From contig NZ_VITY01000021.1 of the NCBI RefSeq assembly GCF_007993935.1, forward strand, positions 81,914-145,913: 64,000 bases of DNA. The letters are read 5' to 3'. Source of the DNA: Bradyrhizobium macuxiense. Its GTDB lineage: Bacteria; Pseudomonadota; Alphaproteobacteria; Rhizobiales; Xanthobacteraceae. A program made the translations under genes and the position numbers. The notes below the pieces were generated by a model. It was not told where the DNA came from, ran no database searches, and worked only from the letters and a program-made list of their open reading frames with translations. Positions 25,124-33,931 of this stretch are shown here, piece after piece (within the stretch, counting starts at the first letter, position 1; every line of letters starts with the position of its first letter).

Positions 25124-26134
25124 TCACGGGGCCTCGATCTCAACCGGCGTCGGCGCACCCTCCTTTTCACTGTCGAAGAGGATCAGGACGCGCAGCCCGG
25201 ATGGGGTTCGGTCCAGCGGCAGGAGACCCTCGGGCTTCCGCGCGGGATCGAAGGAAGACAGTTCGGCGAGCATCCGGACATTCTCGCTTTCTCCGTCCCA
25301 GGCGTAGACCGCATACGCGCCGGGTCCGTTCTTGACAGGCCCCGCGAGAATAAGAATGCCACTCTCAAACACCGCGAGGTCGCGCACGCCGCGGCCGTCT
25401 CCCAAAGGCAGCCGGAAAACCTGGTGGTTCGTTCCTGATCCGCCGAACAGGGTATCGAGACGGACCGACAGAACGACGGCGCGGTTGCCGTCCAGAACCG
25501 GGCCGCGAAAGCCGGCCAGCAGCAAGAGATCATCCTTGATCGCGACGCCTTCGATCGTCAGACCATTGTTTTCTAGCCGCTGGTCCATGAAAGGAGCAAG
25601 CAGAGGCTCCGCCGTGATGATCTCTCTCAGCCTCGGCGTGCGCTCGATCTCCGAAGCAGTGCCGTCTTCGCCCGTGGCACGGAAGCGGACGATCTGGCTG
25701 CTTGCGGAGATCCGCGCCTTGATTTCTTCAGCCCCCAGCTTGCCTTTCTTGTCTCGCGGATGCCCGTGTGAGCCCATCACGTAATAGCGGCCGCCGGCAA
25801 AGGCGACGCCTTCGCCGTCAAGCTCAAGCGCCTCGCCCTCGAATTTGTCGCCGATCAGACTGACCGTGCTGCCCGCAACGAGTTCTCCGTCGGTAACGGT
25901 GACGAATTGCGCGTCCTGCACGTTGTCGTCGATGACAAGGCAAGAACGCGGAAACCCCTGCGCGGCCGCGCAGGCGACGCCGCTGACATCCTTGGCCTTG
26001 CCGCCGTCCTTTCCGAGTAGCTTGTGTTTGACCGGCCAGGCGTCTCCGCTTTCGCCGAAAGCAGACTGCATCCACCCGGCCGCGACAAGGCCGAGAAGCA
26101 AAGCGCAAGTCCTGCTCATCCTGGCAAAAGTCAT
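25124..26134 (-). CDS. exported DUF3616-domain protein
   Basis: The protein (336 aa from 26134) has a signal peptide and then a beta-propeller-like body. The DUF3616 hallmarks are present: ELDGEGVAFAGGRYYVMGSH, LTIEGVAIKDDLLLLAGFRG and DPARKPEGLLPL, the repeated EG(V/L) stretches of this family. Function is unknown; the repeats suggest a ligand-binding or esterase-like propeller. An ATG at 26119 is an alternative start. It is co-directional with the S1/P1 nuclease gene 55 bp downstream. Confidence 0.75.
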   Translation of the reverse strand: MTFARMSRTCALLLGLVAAGWMQSAFGESGDAWPVKHKLLGKDGGKAKDVSGVACAAAQGFPRSCLVIDDNVQDAQFVTVTDGELVAGSTVSLIGDKFEGEALELDGEGVAFAGGRYYVMGSHGHPRDKKGKLGAEEIKARISASSQIVRFRATGEDGTASEIERTPRLREIITAEPLLAPFMDQRLENNGLTIEGVAIKDDLLLLAGFRGPVLDGNRAVVLSVRLDTLFGGSGTNHQVFRLPLGDGRGVRDLAVFESGILILAGPVKNGPGAYAVYAWDGESENVRMLAELSSFDPARKPEGLLPLDRTPSGLRVLILFDSEKEGAPTPVEIEAP

Positions 26135-26431
26135 CAGCGCGTTGCTCTCGACTGGCGGCGGCTCACGCAGAAACACAAACGGTGATCGCCATTAATGCTG
26201 AGAAGAGACGACTTTCCGTTGGTGGACTCCGACAATCCTGCGTGAGCGTATAAGTCGTTCGAATCCATTGAAAAACTTTCAGGAGACCAAAGTCCTTAAA
26301 AATGAGCGTTTGCCGTTCTGCGCTGTTGGTCAAGGCTACCGCCTCGTCGAGAATGATGACGCCCAAAAACTTGAATGCGTTTTCCCGGTCGTTGTGAAGA
26401 TAAAGCGCGTAATGGCCACACGGTTTCGCCG

Positions 26432-28492
26432 TTACCCTCGCTTCTTTCCCGCCGCTTTCTTCTTTTTGGCGGTTTTCTTCCTTTTTACGGCTGTCTTCTT
26501 TTTGACCGCCTTCTTCTTTTTTACGGTCTTCTTCTTCACAGCCTTCCTCGATTTTTTCTTCACGGCTTTTCTCTCTACCGCTTTAGCGGCCTTTTTCTTC
26601 TTTTTGGGGACGCCTTCTCCCTTTGCCGCCTTCTTGGCGTCCCTGCGCGCCTTTGCCGCGGCGCGCTTGTCCTTGGCGCGCTGCTCTTCATTGTCGAATA
26701 CATCGGGGTCACGCGCCGCCTGGGGCACCCAGGTCAGACTGGGGTCCGCGAAAAACATGAGCCTGCGGATGCACTTGAAATTTTCATCCTGAAAGAAAGG
26801 CGCAACCCAGACCGCGCCGGTGTCCAGGATGGCCGCTTTTCTCTTGGCTTCTTCCTCATCCTCATGATTCATCGCCGCGCGGTTGGCTGTCATCCGGAAA
26901 AAGAAGTGACGGAAGATGCGGTCGAACTCCGTCATGTAGATATCGGCGACGCGGGTGTCGCCCCGTATGAAGAGCATATTCTCATCGTTCGCCGTGAGCG
27001 AAGCGCCTGAAAAATTGGCCGAGCCCGTACATACGAGCGGGTCATCCGACAGCGGATCGATCAGGAGGAATTTCGTATGAACGAAGAATACGAACCCTTT
27101 GCCGTCCTTGCGCGCCAGTTCCTCCTCGACGAACCATTTTTCGAGCGGGAAATTCGGAATGGGGACGAGTTTCGTTCCGCCCGCGCCCTTCTCATTCTTA
27201 AATGAAGTCTTCGTAACCTTCCCGAGCACCGATCCGTTCGACATGATGAGACGGCCGTGGCTGTCCCGCTCGGCCTTGCGCGCGTCCGCTGTCGCGGGCT
27301 TTTCGAGCAGCACGAAACGCATAGAGTCCTGCTGTTTGCCAAGCGAGCGAAGAAGGATGGGATCGACGGTAAAGGCCGCGGTGAACATCGATGAGGTCCG
27401 CGCGTCCTCGATCCGCTTCCCGTACCAGTCGAGAAGATTGTCGGCGATACGCGGAGAGAAGAATGCCGTCACGGGCTCCTCCGGCACGACATTCGGCGGA
27501 TTTGGCGTGAGGCGTATCGCGGCTTCACGCGCCGGTACTCCGGTCGGATTCCCTGACAAGTCCTTCCAGTATTCAAAGTATTTGTTGGGAATCGCAGAGG
27601 CGTCCCTGCTGCCGCCGGTGACGACGTGCCCGACATTGGTCTGCCCGAGAAAGCCGGAGGGAGTAAAGTTTACTGACCCCGTCCAGACCGCTTTTGGACG
27701 CTCGCTTTTATCCAGCCAAACCATGAACTTGTTATGCGGCGTTTGCGGCCGTGTCCGTTCGATCAATCTTGACCGCGGAAAATCAACTCTGTCGATCGCG
27801 CTGTCATTCGCGCTGGTCTTGTGGTAGATAATTTTAACGTCTACGCCGCGGCCGATGGCCGCCTTGAGCGCGTTTAGCAAAGGCAGGTAAGTGAACTCGT
27901 AAGCGACGACGCGAAGCATCTCTCCCCGCGGGACGCCGTTGATATAATCGACGCAGGCTTCCTCAAGCCCCCGCGAGAGCCATTGTGACGTTTCTTCGGT
28001 CACCCGGTTTTTGTCGTCGACCTGATTGTACATCTCCTCGGTCAGTTCCCGATTTTGAAGTTCGACCGAGTACGCGCGGCTTGCCACCACGCCGCGATTG
28101 AACCAGATGCCGTGCTTGCCGTCGTTTTCTTTTTCGGTAGTGACCTGAACGGTAACTTTGTGTTTTGGAACGAGCGCCCCAGGGCCGCCGTACATGGCCA
28201 TGATCGTATATTCGTATTCGGTATCTGGCTGGGCTTCGTAGTCGGACCAGAGAAAGCTCTGGATCGGGTGTTGAAGCGTCGAGTATTTGGCTCCTTGCAC
28301 AGGATTTGGAACGAGACTCTCGAAGTACTTTGTGCCGGTCAGCCAATGGGTTTGTCCCCCGCTTGAGACCTGAAACGCAAACCCCCTGAGGCCCTCACGA
28401 TCCGCGGGGGTGATGTCGATCGCCATCAGCACCACACGGGTCCCGGCAATGGCGCTCACGCGCAACGGCCCGTCAGCTTCCTGCTTCCTCAT
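26432..28492 (-). CDS. phospholipase D-like protein with long Lys-rich tail
   Basis: The 686-aa protein has a beta-rich N-terminal domain (about 1-120) and two PLD-type half sites: PHNKFMVWLDKSERPKAVWT with TGSVNFTPSGF, and FFVHTKFLLIDPLSDDPLVC with GSANFSGASL, both with the HxK pattern. Such enzymes form a phosphohistidine intermediate and cut phosphodiesters in lipids or nucleic acid. Residues from about 600 on are almost only Lys, Ala, Val and Arg (KKKKKAAKAVERKAVKKK and similar blocks), a likely nucleic-acid-binding tail. ATG 28492 is chosen over the upstream TTG because GAGGG precedes it. No signal peptide is evident, unlike its neighbours. Confidence 0.82.
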   Translation of the reverse strand: MRKQEADGPLRVSAIAGTRVVLMAIDITPADREGLRGFAFQVSSGGQTHWLTGTKYFESLVPNPVQGAKYSTLQHPIQSFLWSDYEAQPDTEYEYTIMAMYGGPGALVPKHKVTVQVTTEKENDGKHGIWFNRGVVASRAYSVELQNRELTEEMYNQVDDKNRVTEETSQWLSRGLEEACVDYINGVPRGEMLRVVAYEFTYLPLLNALKAAIGRGVDVKIIYHKTSANDSAIDRVDFPRSRLIERTRPQTPHNKFMVWLDKSERPKAVWTGSVNFTPSGFLGQTNVGHVVTGGSRDASAIPNKYFEYWKDLSGNPTGVPAREAAIRLTPNPPNVVPEEPVTAFFSPRIADNLLDWYGKRIEDARTSSMFTAAFTVDPILLRSLGKQQDSMRFVLLEKPATADARKAERDSHGRLIMSNGSVLGKVTKTSFKNEKGAGGTKLVPIPNFPLEKWFVEEELARKDGKGFVFFVHTKFLLIDPLSDDPLVCTGSANFSGASLTANDENMLFIRGDTRVADIYMTEFDRIFRHFFFRMTANRAAMNHEDEEEAKRKAAILDTGAVWVAPFFQDENFKCIRRLMFFADPSLTWVPQAARDPDVFDNEEQRAKDKRAAAKARRDAKKAAKGEGVPKKKKKAAKAVERKAVKKKSRKAVKKKTVKKKKAVKKKTAVKRKKTAKKKKAAGKKRG

Positions 28493-28639
28493 CTGTGCCC
28501 TCAATGCGCTTGATAGATGCAATTTTAAGGTGAATTATTTCCGGACGTCGACCCGGTCGTTCGCTGCAACCAATGCGCACGGTTAGTTCGAAATAGAGCC
28601 TGGTTGCAAAAATGCCGGCAAACCTTGAACGCGAAACAG

Positions 28640-29449
28640 TCAATCTCCGAATGCAGTGTCAAGAAGTTTGCCCAATCGCACGCCGGCTTTCTGCAATTGC
28701 TCCTTCACTATAGGTTCGTTGCTTTTCAGATAGTCTGCGTCAATCGTTACGCTCCTGTCCGGCTTGTCGCAGGACTGTCCGTGCTTTTCGCAATACTTCG
28801 TTGCGATGGCTTCCGCGAGCGCGAAGGATTCGTTGGCCCAGTCCCGGGGGTCGGAGGCGGCCCACTTCGTTTTCTTCTCCGGAGTTATTTCTTCAATGAG
28901 GCTTGAAGCCGCCTCTGATATATCGGTGCCGACCGCGTCTTCGAGCAGACAGGTGTCCCAGGCCGAATGAAGGTTGCCCGAGCATTCGCCCTGTACGTCT
29001 ATTTCGTTTCCACCGAGATCATCCTTGAATGAAACGTGAAGCGGCTGGTGAATGTCGCCGACCCAGTGCCCAAGGAATTTAAGGGCGATAAGCCTGTCCG
29101 CGGCCTTCGCGTTCCTGGAAGAAAGTACTTCAGAGTCGTTCAATATCGCGGTGAGCACGCACTTGTCGGCCGTCGGGCATTCATCCGATTTCAGTCCCGT
29201 CGAGTCGCGGGGCAAATTGATGAAATGCTCCGGCTTGCGCCTGCGGGGGTGATCCGGGAAAACGCAGGATTCCGCGAATGTGTCGAACTCGGTATCGGCG
29301 CGGATCAACTTCCGGATTGCCGCGCGCGTGTCTGGCAGGGCCAGCCTGAAGGCGATCTCACAGACAATCTTGTGGCCGGTATCTCCCCAGGCGAATGCTG
29401 CGTTGCAAAATACGAGAAGGGCGAAAAAGGCAAGCGGAAAACGGAACAT
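28640..29449 (-). CDS. second S1/P1-type nuclease, exported
   Basis: The 269-aa protein has a 20-residue signal peptide leaving Trp21 (WGDTGHKIVCEIAFR), and then EHFINLP, FLGHWVGDIHQPLH, DLGGNEIDV and NLHSAWDTCLLE, which give the zinc ligands of the S1/P1 family. It has several extra Cys residues compared with the copy at 24233 (ESCVFPDH, DECPTADKC, GECSGN, EKHGQSCDK), so it is probably disulfide-bonded. The two paralogs are clearly different in sequence, so they are not a recent duplication. Confidence 0.88.
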   Translation of the reverse strand: MFRFPLAFFALLVFCNAAFAWGDTGHKIVCEIAFRLALPDTRAAIRKLIRADTEFDTFAESCVFPDHPRRRKPEHFINLPRDSTGLKSDECPTADKCVLTAILNDSEVLSSRNAKAADRLIALKFLGHWVGDIHQPLHVSFKDDLGGNEIDVQGECSGNLHSAWDTCLLEDAVGTDISEAASSLIEEITPEKKTKWAASDPRDWANESFALAEAIATKYCEKHGQSCDKPDRSVTIDADYLKSNEPIVKEQLQKAGVRLGKLLDTAFGD

Positions 29450-29842
29450 GTAATCCTCCCCCTAGGCAATGGCTGAATGCTATCACCCATAAGTTGCAAT
29501 GTGAAGGCGGTGCATGAGCTCGAAAGGTCCGCAGAATCCGGGCGGTGCAGCCAAGACGCGATAAATCCATCGCAACTGTTCGGCGGCATGACTCTCCGCA
29601 CGGAAAAATCAGGTAGATATCACTATGCCTGCGAAGAGAGCAGCTTACCCCCGAACAGATAAGTGCTGTGAGGCCTTATGAACGGGTGGTCAGTCACGGA
29701 CGAGCGGACGAGTACCAATATGGCCAGTTGACCGTGCTTCGCGCGACGAGCGTCTGCTGCGAACGGCTTGGGCCAGCCCTATGCCCTCCTTGATCTAGGA
29801 ATGGATCCTGGCAGCCCCTGCGGGAGTTGAGCGAACAACATC
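29450..29842. other. gene-free stretch
   Basis: Nothing recognisable is seen in these 393 bases: no frame with start and ribosome-binding site, no clear repeat. Confidence 0.45.
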
Positions 29843-30178
29843 TTACTTCTTCTGCGGCTGGCGCAGCTCTTCAATCTTCGCCCCGTGACCGGCAGCCTCA
29901 GACGCGTTCGGTGCTACAGCCTCGGCTCTGCATCGAGTTTCGGGCGGAGTGCCGCATACGCGCCCCATCTCAGCCCACCCGACGCATTTACCATTCGGGC
30001 CACGATAACCAGGGCCGCCTCGTTGTCCGCATTCCGCGGCCGCCGGTCCTACAATACAGAGCGATAAGGCGATGGCGGTGAGAAGCGGGGCGGTCAGGAG
30101 GAATGCGTCGAATAGAAGCTTGGCAATGCCACAAGGTCGTGGATGGCACGCCTCTCGCCGGTCAAGTGTGATCCTCAA
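29843..30178 (-). CDS. small exported Cys/Gly-rich protein, coupled to BRCT gene
   Basis: The product has a hydrophobic signal segment (LLFDAFLLTAPLLTAIALSL) ending GPAAAE and a mature part with CGQRGGPGYRGPNGKCVGW, GRVCGTPPETRC, a disulfide-type small domain. A TTG at 30178 overlaps the TGA stop of the BRCT gene (TTGA), which suggests coupled translation and gives 111 aa with a long n-region; the start remains uncertain. No family name is known. Confidence 0.5.
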   Translation of the reverse strand: MRITLDRREACHPRPCGIAKLLFDAFLLTAPLLTAIALSLCIVGPAAAECGQRGGPGYRGPNGKCVGWAEMGRVCGTPPETRCRAEAVAPNASEAAGHGAKIEELRQPQKK

Positions 30179-30801
30179 GTTGAAAGGTACCCTCTCCAAT
30201 GAGGCTCCGAGACGATGCAAATGGGCCAACCGCTGTCGCGCCACTCGCACGCCTTCATGATCTTATTGCCGAAGGATGAGTGCTTCCAAGAGTCGGTAGC
30301 ATAGATGCCAATCACCAGAACATTCGTCTTCTGAGTTAAGGTCCCGACCTCGGCTCCTAGGTCTTCGACCGCGCGCTCGCATTCCTTGCGACAGCCAAAA
30401 TTGAAGGTCCCCGTGAAGCAGTACCGTTGACCCGGAAACGTCAGTGCTGGCTCTGGGTCGTTCAGAGGTAGGGATGTCGACTTGAGGATTTCTCCCAAGC
30501 CGCCGATATCGCGGTTGGAGAATTGGTTTAGCGTGTCGAGCAACTCCACCTTTTCGTCGTCGTCGAGTTTGCCGTCGGCTAGCATTTCGGTAATGCGCTC
30601 GTAGAGGACCCGCACCACCGGCTGATCGCTTATGTGGAGGTTGGCGGCGAGCCATTTCTGAAGGAATTCGACTTCTGCCTGGTTGATCTGATTGTCCGCC
30701 ACGAGCCCTCGAGCGATGCCAATCAACTCGTCAATCTGCCGGCTGCCAATTCTGTCACCGCCAACACGGTTGTAGAAATCGTCTCCTGAGCGAATAGCCA
30801 T
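30175..30801 (-). CDS. BRCT-domain protein with TerB-like N-terminal region
   Basis: The 208-aa protein has an all-helical N-terminal half (INQAEVEFLQKWLAANLHIS, ADGKLDDDEKVELLDTL) resembling TerB-type acidic helices. The BRCT domain spans about 120-205 (YCFTGTFNFGCRKECERAVE, LGAEVGTLTQKTNVLVIG, closing SEPHWRGYL), similar to the one at the end of NAD-dependent DNA ligases. BRCT domains bind DNA ends or phosphopeptides. No ligase is nearby, so it is a stand-alone DNA-response type protein; partner unknown. Confidence 0.75.
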   Translation of the reverse strand: MAIRSGDDFYNRVGGDRIGSRQIDELIGIARGLVADNQINQAEVEFLQKWLAANLHISDQPVVRVLYERITEMLADGKLDDDEKVELLDTLNQFSNRDIGGLGEILKSTSLPLNDPEPALTFPGQRYCFTGTFNFGCRKECERAVEDLGAEVGTLTQKTNVLVIGIYATDSWKHSSFGNKIMKACEWRDSGWPICIVSEPHWRGYLST

Positions 30802-30891
30802 GGAAGCTCCAAAAAGAGCGGAGAGAATTGCAATCCTTGCTGTGGCGCCGGGGCGCTAACCTGACGGCGGGTGCGCCGATCAGAGTCTAAC

Positions 30892-31134
30892 TCAGTACCG
30901 CGGCGTCCGATGTCCGGTGGCGCCGGTGTACGGGTTCACGTTGCCGCTGGTGCCGTAGTTGTCGCGTTGGGTGCCGTTAGGATTTGTGGCCTGGTACGGC
31001 TGCACGTAGGTGCCATTGCTGCGCGTGTAGCCGGAAACCCCGTGGCTGTTCGGATTGGACCCGGAGCCGAGGTATTGTGCGTGCGCGGCGGTGGCGGTCA
31101 GCATCAACGCGGCTGCAAGAGCGACTTGCTTCAT
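30892..31134 (-). CDS. small exported Asn/Gly/Thr-rich protein
   Basis: An 80-aa protein with a signal peptide (residues 1-19, ending AHAQ) and a mature part of short repeats: GSNPNSHGVSGY, RSNGTYVQPY, NPNGTQRDNYGTSGNVNPYT. The N-P-x and N-G-T repeats suggest an extended surface protein. Similar small proteins are common in Bradyrhizobium. Function is unknown. Confidence 0.65.
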   Translation of the reverse strand: MKQVALAAALMLTATAAHAQYLGSGSNPNSHGVSGYTRSNGTYVQPYQATNPNGTQRDNYGTSGNVNPYTGATGHRTPRY

Positions 31135-31230
31135 TCTTAGGGTCCCCCGAATGTTGTGGTTGGTTGTGGATCAGCCAACCACGGGAGGGCGAGCCGTACA
31201 ACCACTGGTTAGTACGGGGCCATCACGCTA

Positions 31231-32502
31231 CTAAAGTAGTGATGGCGCGCCATGCGCGGCCGATGGCCCAAGCCGGTCCCGGCGAATCCCATCACCGCCC
31301 CGGCTTTGGGCTGGTAAGGCCGTGAGGTGTTCTGCCCAGCGTTCGAGCGCGTCGCGCATCTCTACCGCGTACCGCGCGCGGTTATATACACCAGCAACGC
31401 CCGCCCGGTGGCCGCTGACGTGGTTTAGGATCGCTTCCACGATGTGTGGCAAGACGCCAAGCCGGTCGGCCATCACAGTGGACGCCGATCTGCGAAGATC
31501 ATGGACGGTCCAATGGGGTAGGGGTTCGCCCATGGCTTCCGCAATGCGCGCATCAAGCGCCGCCTTCGACTTTGACCAGCCCGAGAACCCGCGATGCGGA
31601 TCACCGCTGCGTCGGGGTCCGTCACCAAAGAGAAAGTCTCGGCCATCTCGGCGGAGTGGGAGTAGGGCCAAGGCGGCGGGAACCAATGGCAGCAAGTGCT
31701 CGCGATGGTTCTTGGTCCGGCTGGGTGGCAGTGTCCAGAGTCCCCAACTAGTATCAAGTTCGGGCCATTGCATACTGCCTACTTCATCACGGCGTTGAGC
31801 TGTGAGTAGCAACAGACGCACGATGCGCCCGTAATCGTCACCGTCACAGGCCTGCCAGATGGCTGATAGTTCCATCTCCGTGAGGACCCGTTCGCGACTT
31901 CCCGGCTGCGCTGGTCGATTGGTGCCGAGGACCGGGTTCGCGGGAATGTCGAGACCCTCGCGTATTGCCCAGTTGAACATTGAGGATAGGGCTGTCCGGG
32001 CGCGGGCCGCCGAGACCGCTCCATGAACTGATGCGATGTCAGCGATACGAGCCGAGATATGACGGCGGGTGATTTGGAAAACCGAGACCGGATGCAGGGG
32101 TTTCCAGCTGACCAACAAGTAGCGTTCGACTTCTGAATAGGTCCGGGGCTTCAGTCTTTCTTTGGCGTTCCGGAGATATTGGTCCGCGATTACCGAAAGC
32201 GTGTCGGCCGCCTGCAGGCGCGCCTTGGCTTTCTCGTCCGCGGGGTCTTTGCCGTTGGCAACCAGGCCCAAAAGCCGCTTGGCTTCCTTGCGTGCCCGCT
32301 CGGGTGTCCACGGCGCGCCGTGAGGGCCGATCGTGACGAAGCGCTGCCGACCGAATACGCGGTACTTGAGGACGTAGGTCGCCTGATCGCGTTGGCGCCG
32401 AACGCCAAAGCCCCGCACCGCTTCGCGATGGTCCGCGTCCCAAATAGTCTCGCCCGGCTTGAGTGCTTGCACTGCTCGGATCGTTATACTCGAAACAGCC
32501 AT
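31231..32502 (-). CDS. tyrosine site-specific integrase, second island enzyme
   Basis: The 423-aa integrase has a DUF4102-like arm domain (VRGFGVRRQRDQATYVLKYR), a core-binding domain (about 100-190) and a catalytic domain with the standard residues: Arg in LTAQRRDEV, Lys near SRTKNHRE, HDLRRS, NHVSGHRAG and Tyr in VYNRARY. All six catalytic positions are present, so it may be active. It lies 120 bp inside the tRNA-His-like remnant at 32621-32698, which is its likely attachment site, and reads into the island. It is clearly different from the integrase at 15603. Confidence 0.88.
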   Translation of the reverse strand: MAVSSITIRAVQALKPGETIWDADHREAVRGFGVRRQRDQATYVLKYRVFGRQRFVTIGPHGAPWTPERARKEAKRLLGLVANGKDPADEKAKARLQAADTLSVIADQYLRNAKERLKPRTYSEVERYLLVSWKPLHPVSVFQITRRHISARIADIASVHGAVSAARARTALSSMFNWAIREGLDIPANPVLGTNRPAQPGSRERVLTEMELSAIWQACDGDDYGRIVRLLLLTAQRRDEVGSMQWPELDTSWGLWTLPPSRTKNHREHLLPLVPAALALLPLRRDGRDFLFGDGPRRSGDPHRGFSGWSKSKAALDARIAEAMGEPLPHWTVHDLRRSASTVMADRLGVLPHIVEAILNHVSGHRAGVAGVYNRARYAVEMRDALERWAEHLTALPAQSRGGDGIRRDRLGPSAAHGAPSLL

Positions 32503-32871
32503 CTATCGCCTCGGTAGCTACCACGTAGCTACCACCATAGCGCGAATTGCAGCGCAGACAAGGCGGGGCCCGGCGGGGCTTATTAGTTGATAATACTCCA
32601 ATTTTCGTACGGAAGGCGGGAGTGGCGTAGCACCGGCGGAGCCCTTGCCGTGTCTGTGGAACAGGAGGTCGGTGGTTCGAGCCCACCCAACTGTACCATC
32701 CGCAATCATCACCCAGCGGGACATCGCCAGCTGAGGCCATCGCGAGATCGCTCGCCGCTTCCTTGATCGCCGCCGGCGTGTCATCTCGTCCGCTTGCACT
32801 TCTTCGTCGCATCACCCACACTCCGCGCAACGACGCCTTAACGATGCCTTAGTGCCACCTTGGGGGGACGC
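32503..32871. other. island right border, no gene
   Basis: These 369 bases hold the tRNA-His-like remnant and about 170 bases of flank up to the next gene. No coding frame is supported. Confidence 0.55.
32621..32698 (+). other. degenerate tRNA-His(GTG) copy, probable attachment site
   Basis: From 32651 the sequence is a good tRNA 3' half: anticodon loop CTGTGGA with GTG, stem ACAGG, T-arm GGTGG-TTCGAGC-CCACC, acceptor CAACTGT, A73 and CCA. A73 is normal for alphaproteobacterial tRNA-His. The 5' part (GTGGCGTAGC..GGAGC) keeps only traces of a D-arm and its acceptor strand does not pair, so it is not a working tRNA. It is adjacent to the second integrase. Confidence 0.65.
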
Positions 32872-33207
32872 ATGGGGACCGCCGGTTCAAGGAGTTTTTC
32901 GTTTGCGTTGATATCAGCCGTCGCGCTTGCGGCGCTGTTGCTTCCGGGCCGGGGTGAGGCCTACACGCCCGACCAGCAGCAGGCCTGTACGCCGGATGCG
33001 TTCCGGCTCTGCGGCCCCGAGATTCCCGACGTCGATCGCATCACGGCCTGCATGATCAGGAACAAGGCGCAGCTGTCGCCGGCCTGCCGTGTGTTCTTCC
33101 GCGGCGGCCCTGAGCCGCGTGAGGCGAGCGAGCGCGAGGAGCGGCGGCCGGTCGCAGCCAAGCGGAAGGTCCACAAATCGCACAAGACGAAGAAGTCCAC
33201 GCACTGA
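32872..33207 (+). CDS. small exported Cys-rich repeat protein
   Basis: A 111-aa protein with a signal peptide (ending GRGEA) and one Cys-rich unit CTPDAFRLCGPEIPDVDRIT continuing ACMIRNKAQLSPACRVFF, the four-Cys pattern of the Cys-rich repeat family. A basic tail rich in Lys, Arg and His follows (KRKVHKSHKTKKS). The ATG at 32872 is chosen with GGGGGG upstream. Function unknown. Confidence 0.65.
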   Translation: MGTAGSRSFSFALISAVALAALLLPGRGEAYTPDQQQACTPDAFRLCGPEIPDVDRITACMIRNKAQLSPACRVFFRGGPEPREASEREERRPVAAKRKVHKSHKTKKSTH

Positions 33208-33432
33208 CCTAGTTCCCATTGCGCGCGCGCAAGCGTCGCTCGCTTACTGCGTTGTCTTCACGCGAACCGACGTCACTTCACGCGCAAACGCGCGTGGATT
33301 GCTGGGCCGCGATTTCAAGGCTGCGATGCGCGACAGACTGACGCCTTGTGACGCTGTCACGCAGCATCATCTCTGAGGCTTGTGTTGTTTGCCAAATCCG
33401 TTCCCGCCTGTGGAACGGACGGAGTGGGACGC

Positions 33433-33750
33433 GTGAGCGAATACTACCAGCAAGAGATCGATCGGCACTTCGCCTGGTTCGAGGCCAAGCTGCCGGACAA
33501 GCCGGCGCGCTTCGTCGCGTGGCTGCGCAAGCCGTCGTCGCGCTATGTGCGGATTCCGCTCGCGATCCTCCTGATCATCGGCGGCATCTTCAGCTTCTTG
33601 CCGGTGCTCGGACTCTGGATGCTGCCGCTCGGACTCCTTTTGTTCGCGCAGGATGTGCCGTTCTTGCAGAAACCGACGGCGCAATTGCTCGGCTGGATCG
33701 AGCGCAAATGGATTGCGCGTGAGCGCGCCAAAACTGCCGAAAAGCGCTAG
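33433..33750 (+). CDS. small inner-membrane protein, PGPGW-like
   Basis: The 105-aa product has a polar N-terminal region (SEYYQQEIDRHFAWFEAKLP), one long hydrophobic hairpin (IPLAILLIIGGIFSFLPVLG, then LWMLPLGLLLFAQDVPFL) and a basic tail. The order G-x-x-F-x-F-L-P-x-L-G-x-W resembles the PGPGW membrane family. GTG at 33433 is chosen because GGAG lies eight bases upstream. Confidence 0.6.
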   Translation: MSEYYQQEIDRHFAWFEAKLPDKPARFVAWLRKPSSRYVRIPLAILLIIGGIFSFLPVLGLWMLPLGLLLFAQDVPFLQKPTAQLLGWIERKWIARERAKTAEKR

Positions 33751-33877
33751 GCGTGAGTCATATCAAACGCTTAGCGCTTCCATTTGCGGTTGCGTCATAA
33801 GCATGGTGTGACTCAAAAAGCAAAATGCACCGGTAATCTTGGCCACTTTGCGGATTGCAAGAAATTTTTTCTTTCGC

Positions 33878-33895
33878 GAATCAGCGTGCTGATTC
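33878..33895. promoter_or_regulatory. perfect 18-bp palindrome upstream of parA-like gene
   Basis: GAATCAGC and GCTGATTC are separated by GT, 36 bases before the ParA start codon. Perfect symmetry and position suggest an operator for the ParA-like protein or another dimeric regulator. It lacks a T-run, so a terminator is less likely. Confidence 0.5.
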
Positions 33896-33931
33896 ATTTT
33901 CGCCTCCTGGGGTCAATCTGGAGGCCAACGT

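Noticed and set aside
26432..26650. K/A-rich repeats as a DNA-level repeat array or CRISPR
   Set aside because: The repetition comes from Lys-rich codons of the PLD-like tail; units are not equal in length and there are no spacers.
32621..32698. Functional tRNA-His
   Set aside because: Acceptor strands do not pair and the D-arm is degenerate; only the 3' half from the anticodon loop is good.
32039..32830. 263-codon minus-strand frame containing YSWVGSNHRPPVPQ
   Set aside because: That stretch is the antisense translation of tRNA sequence, a familiar artefact; it marks the tRNA-His remnant rather than a gene.
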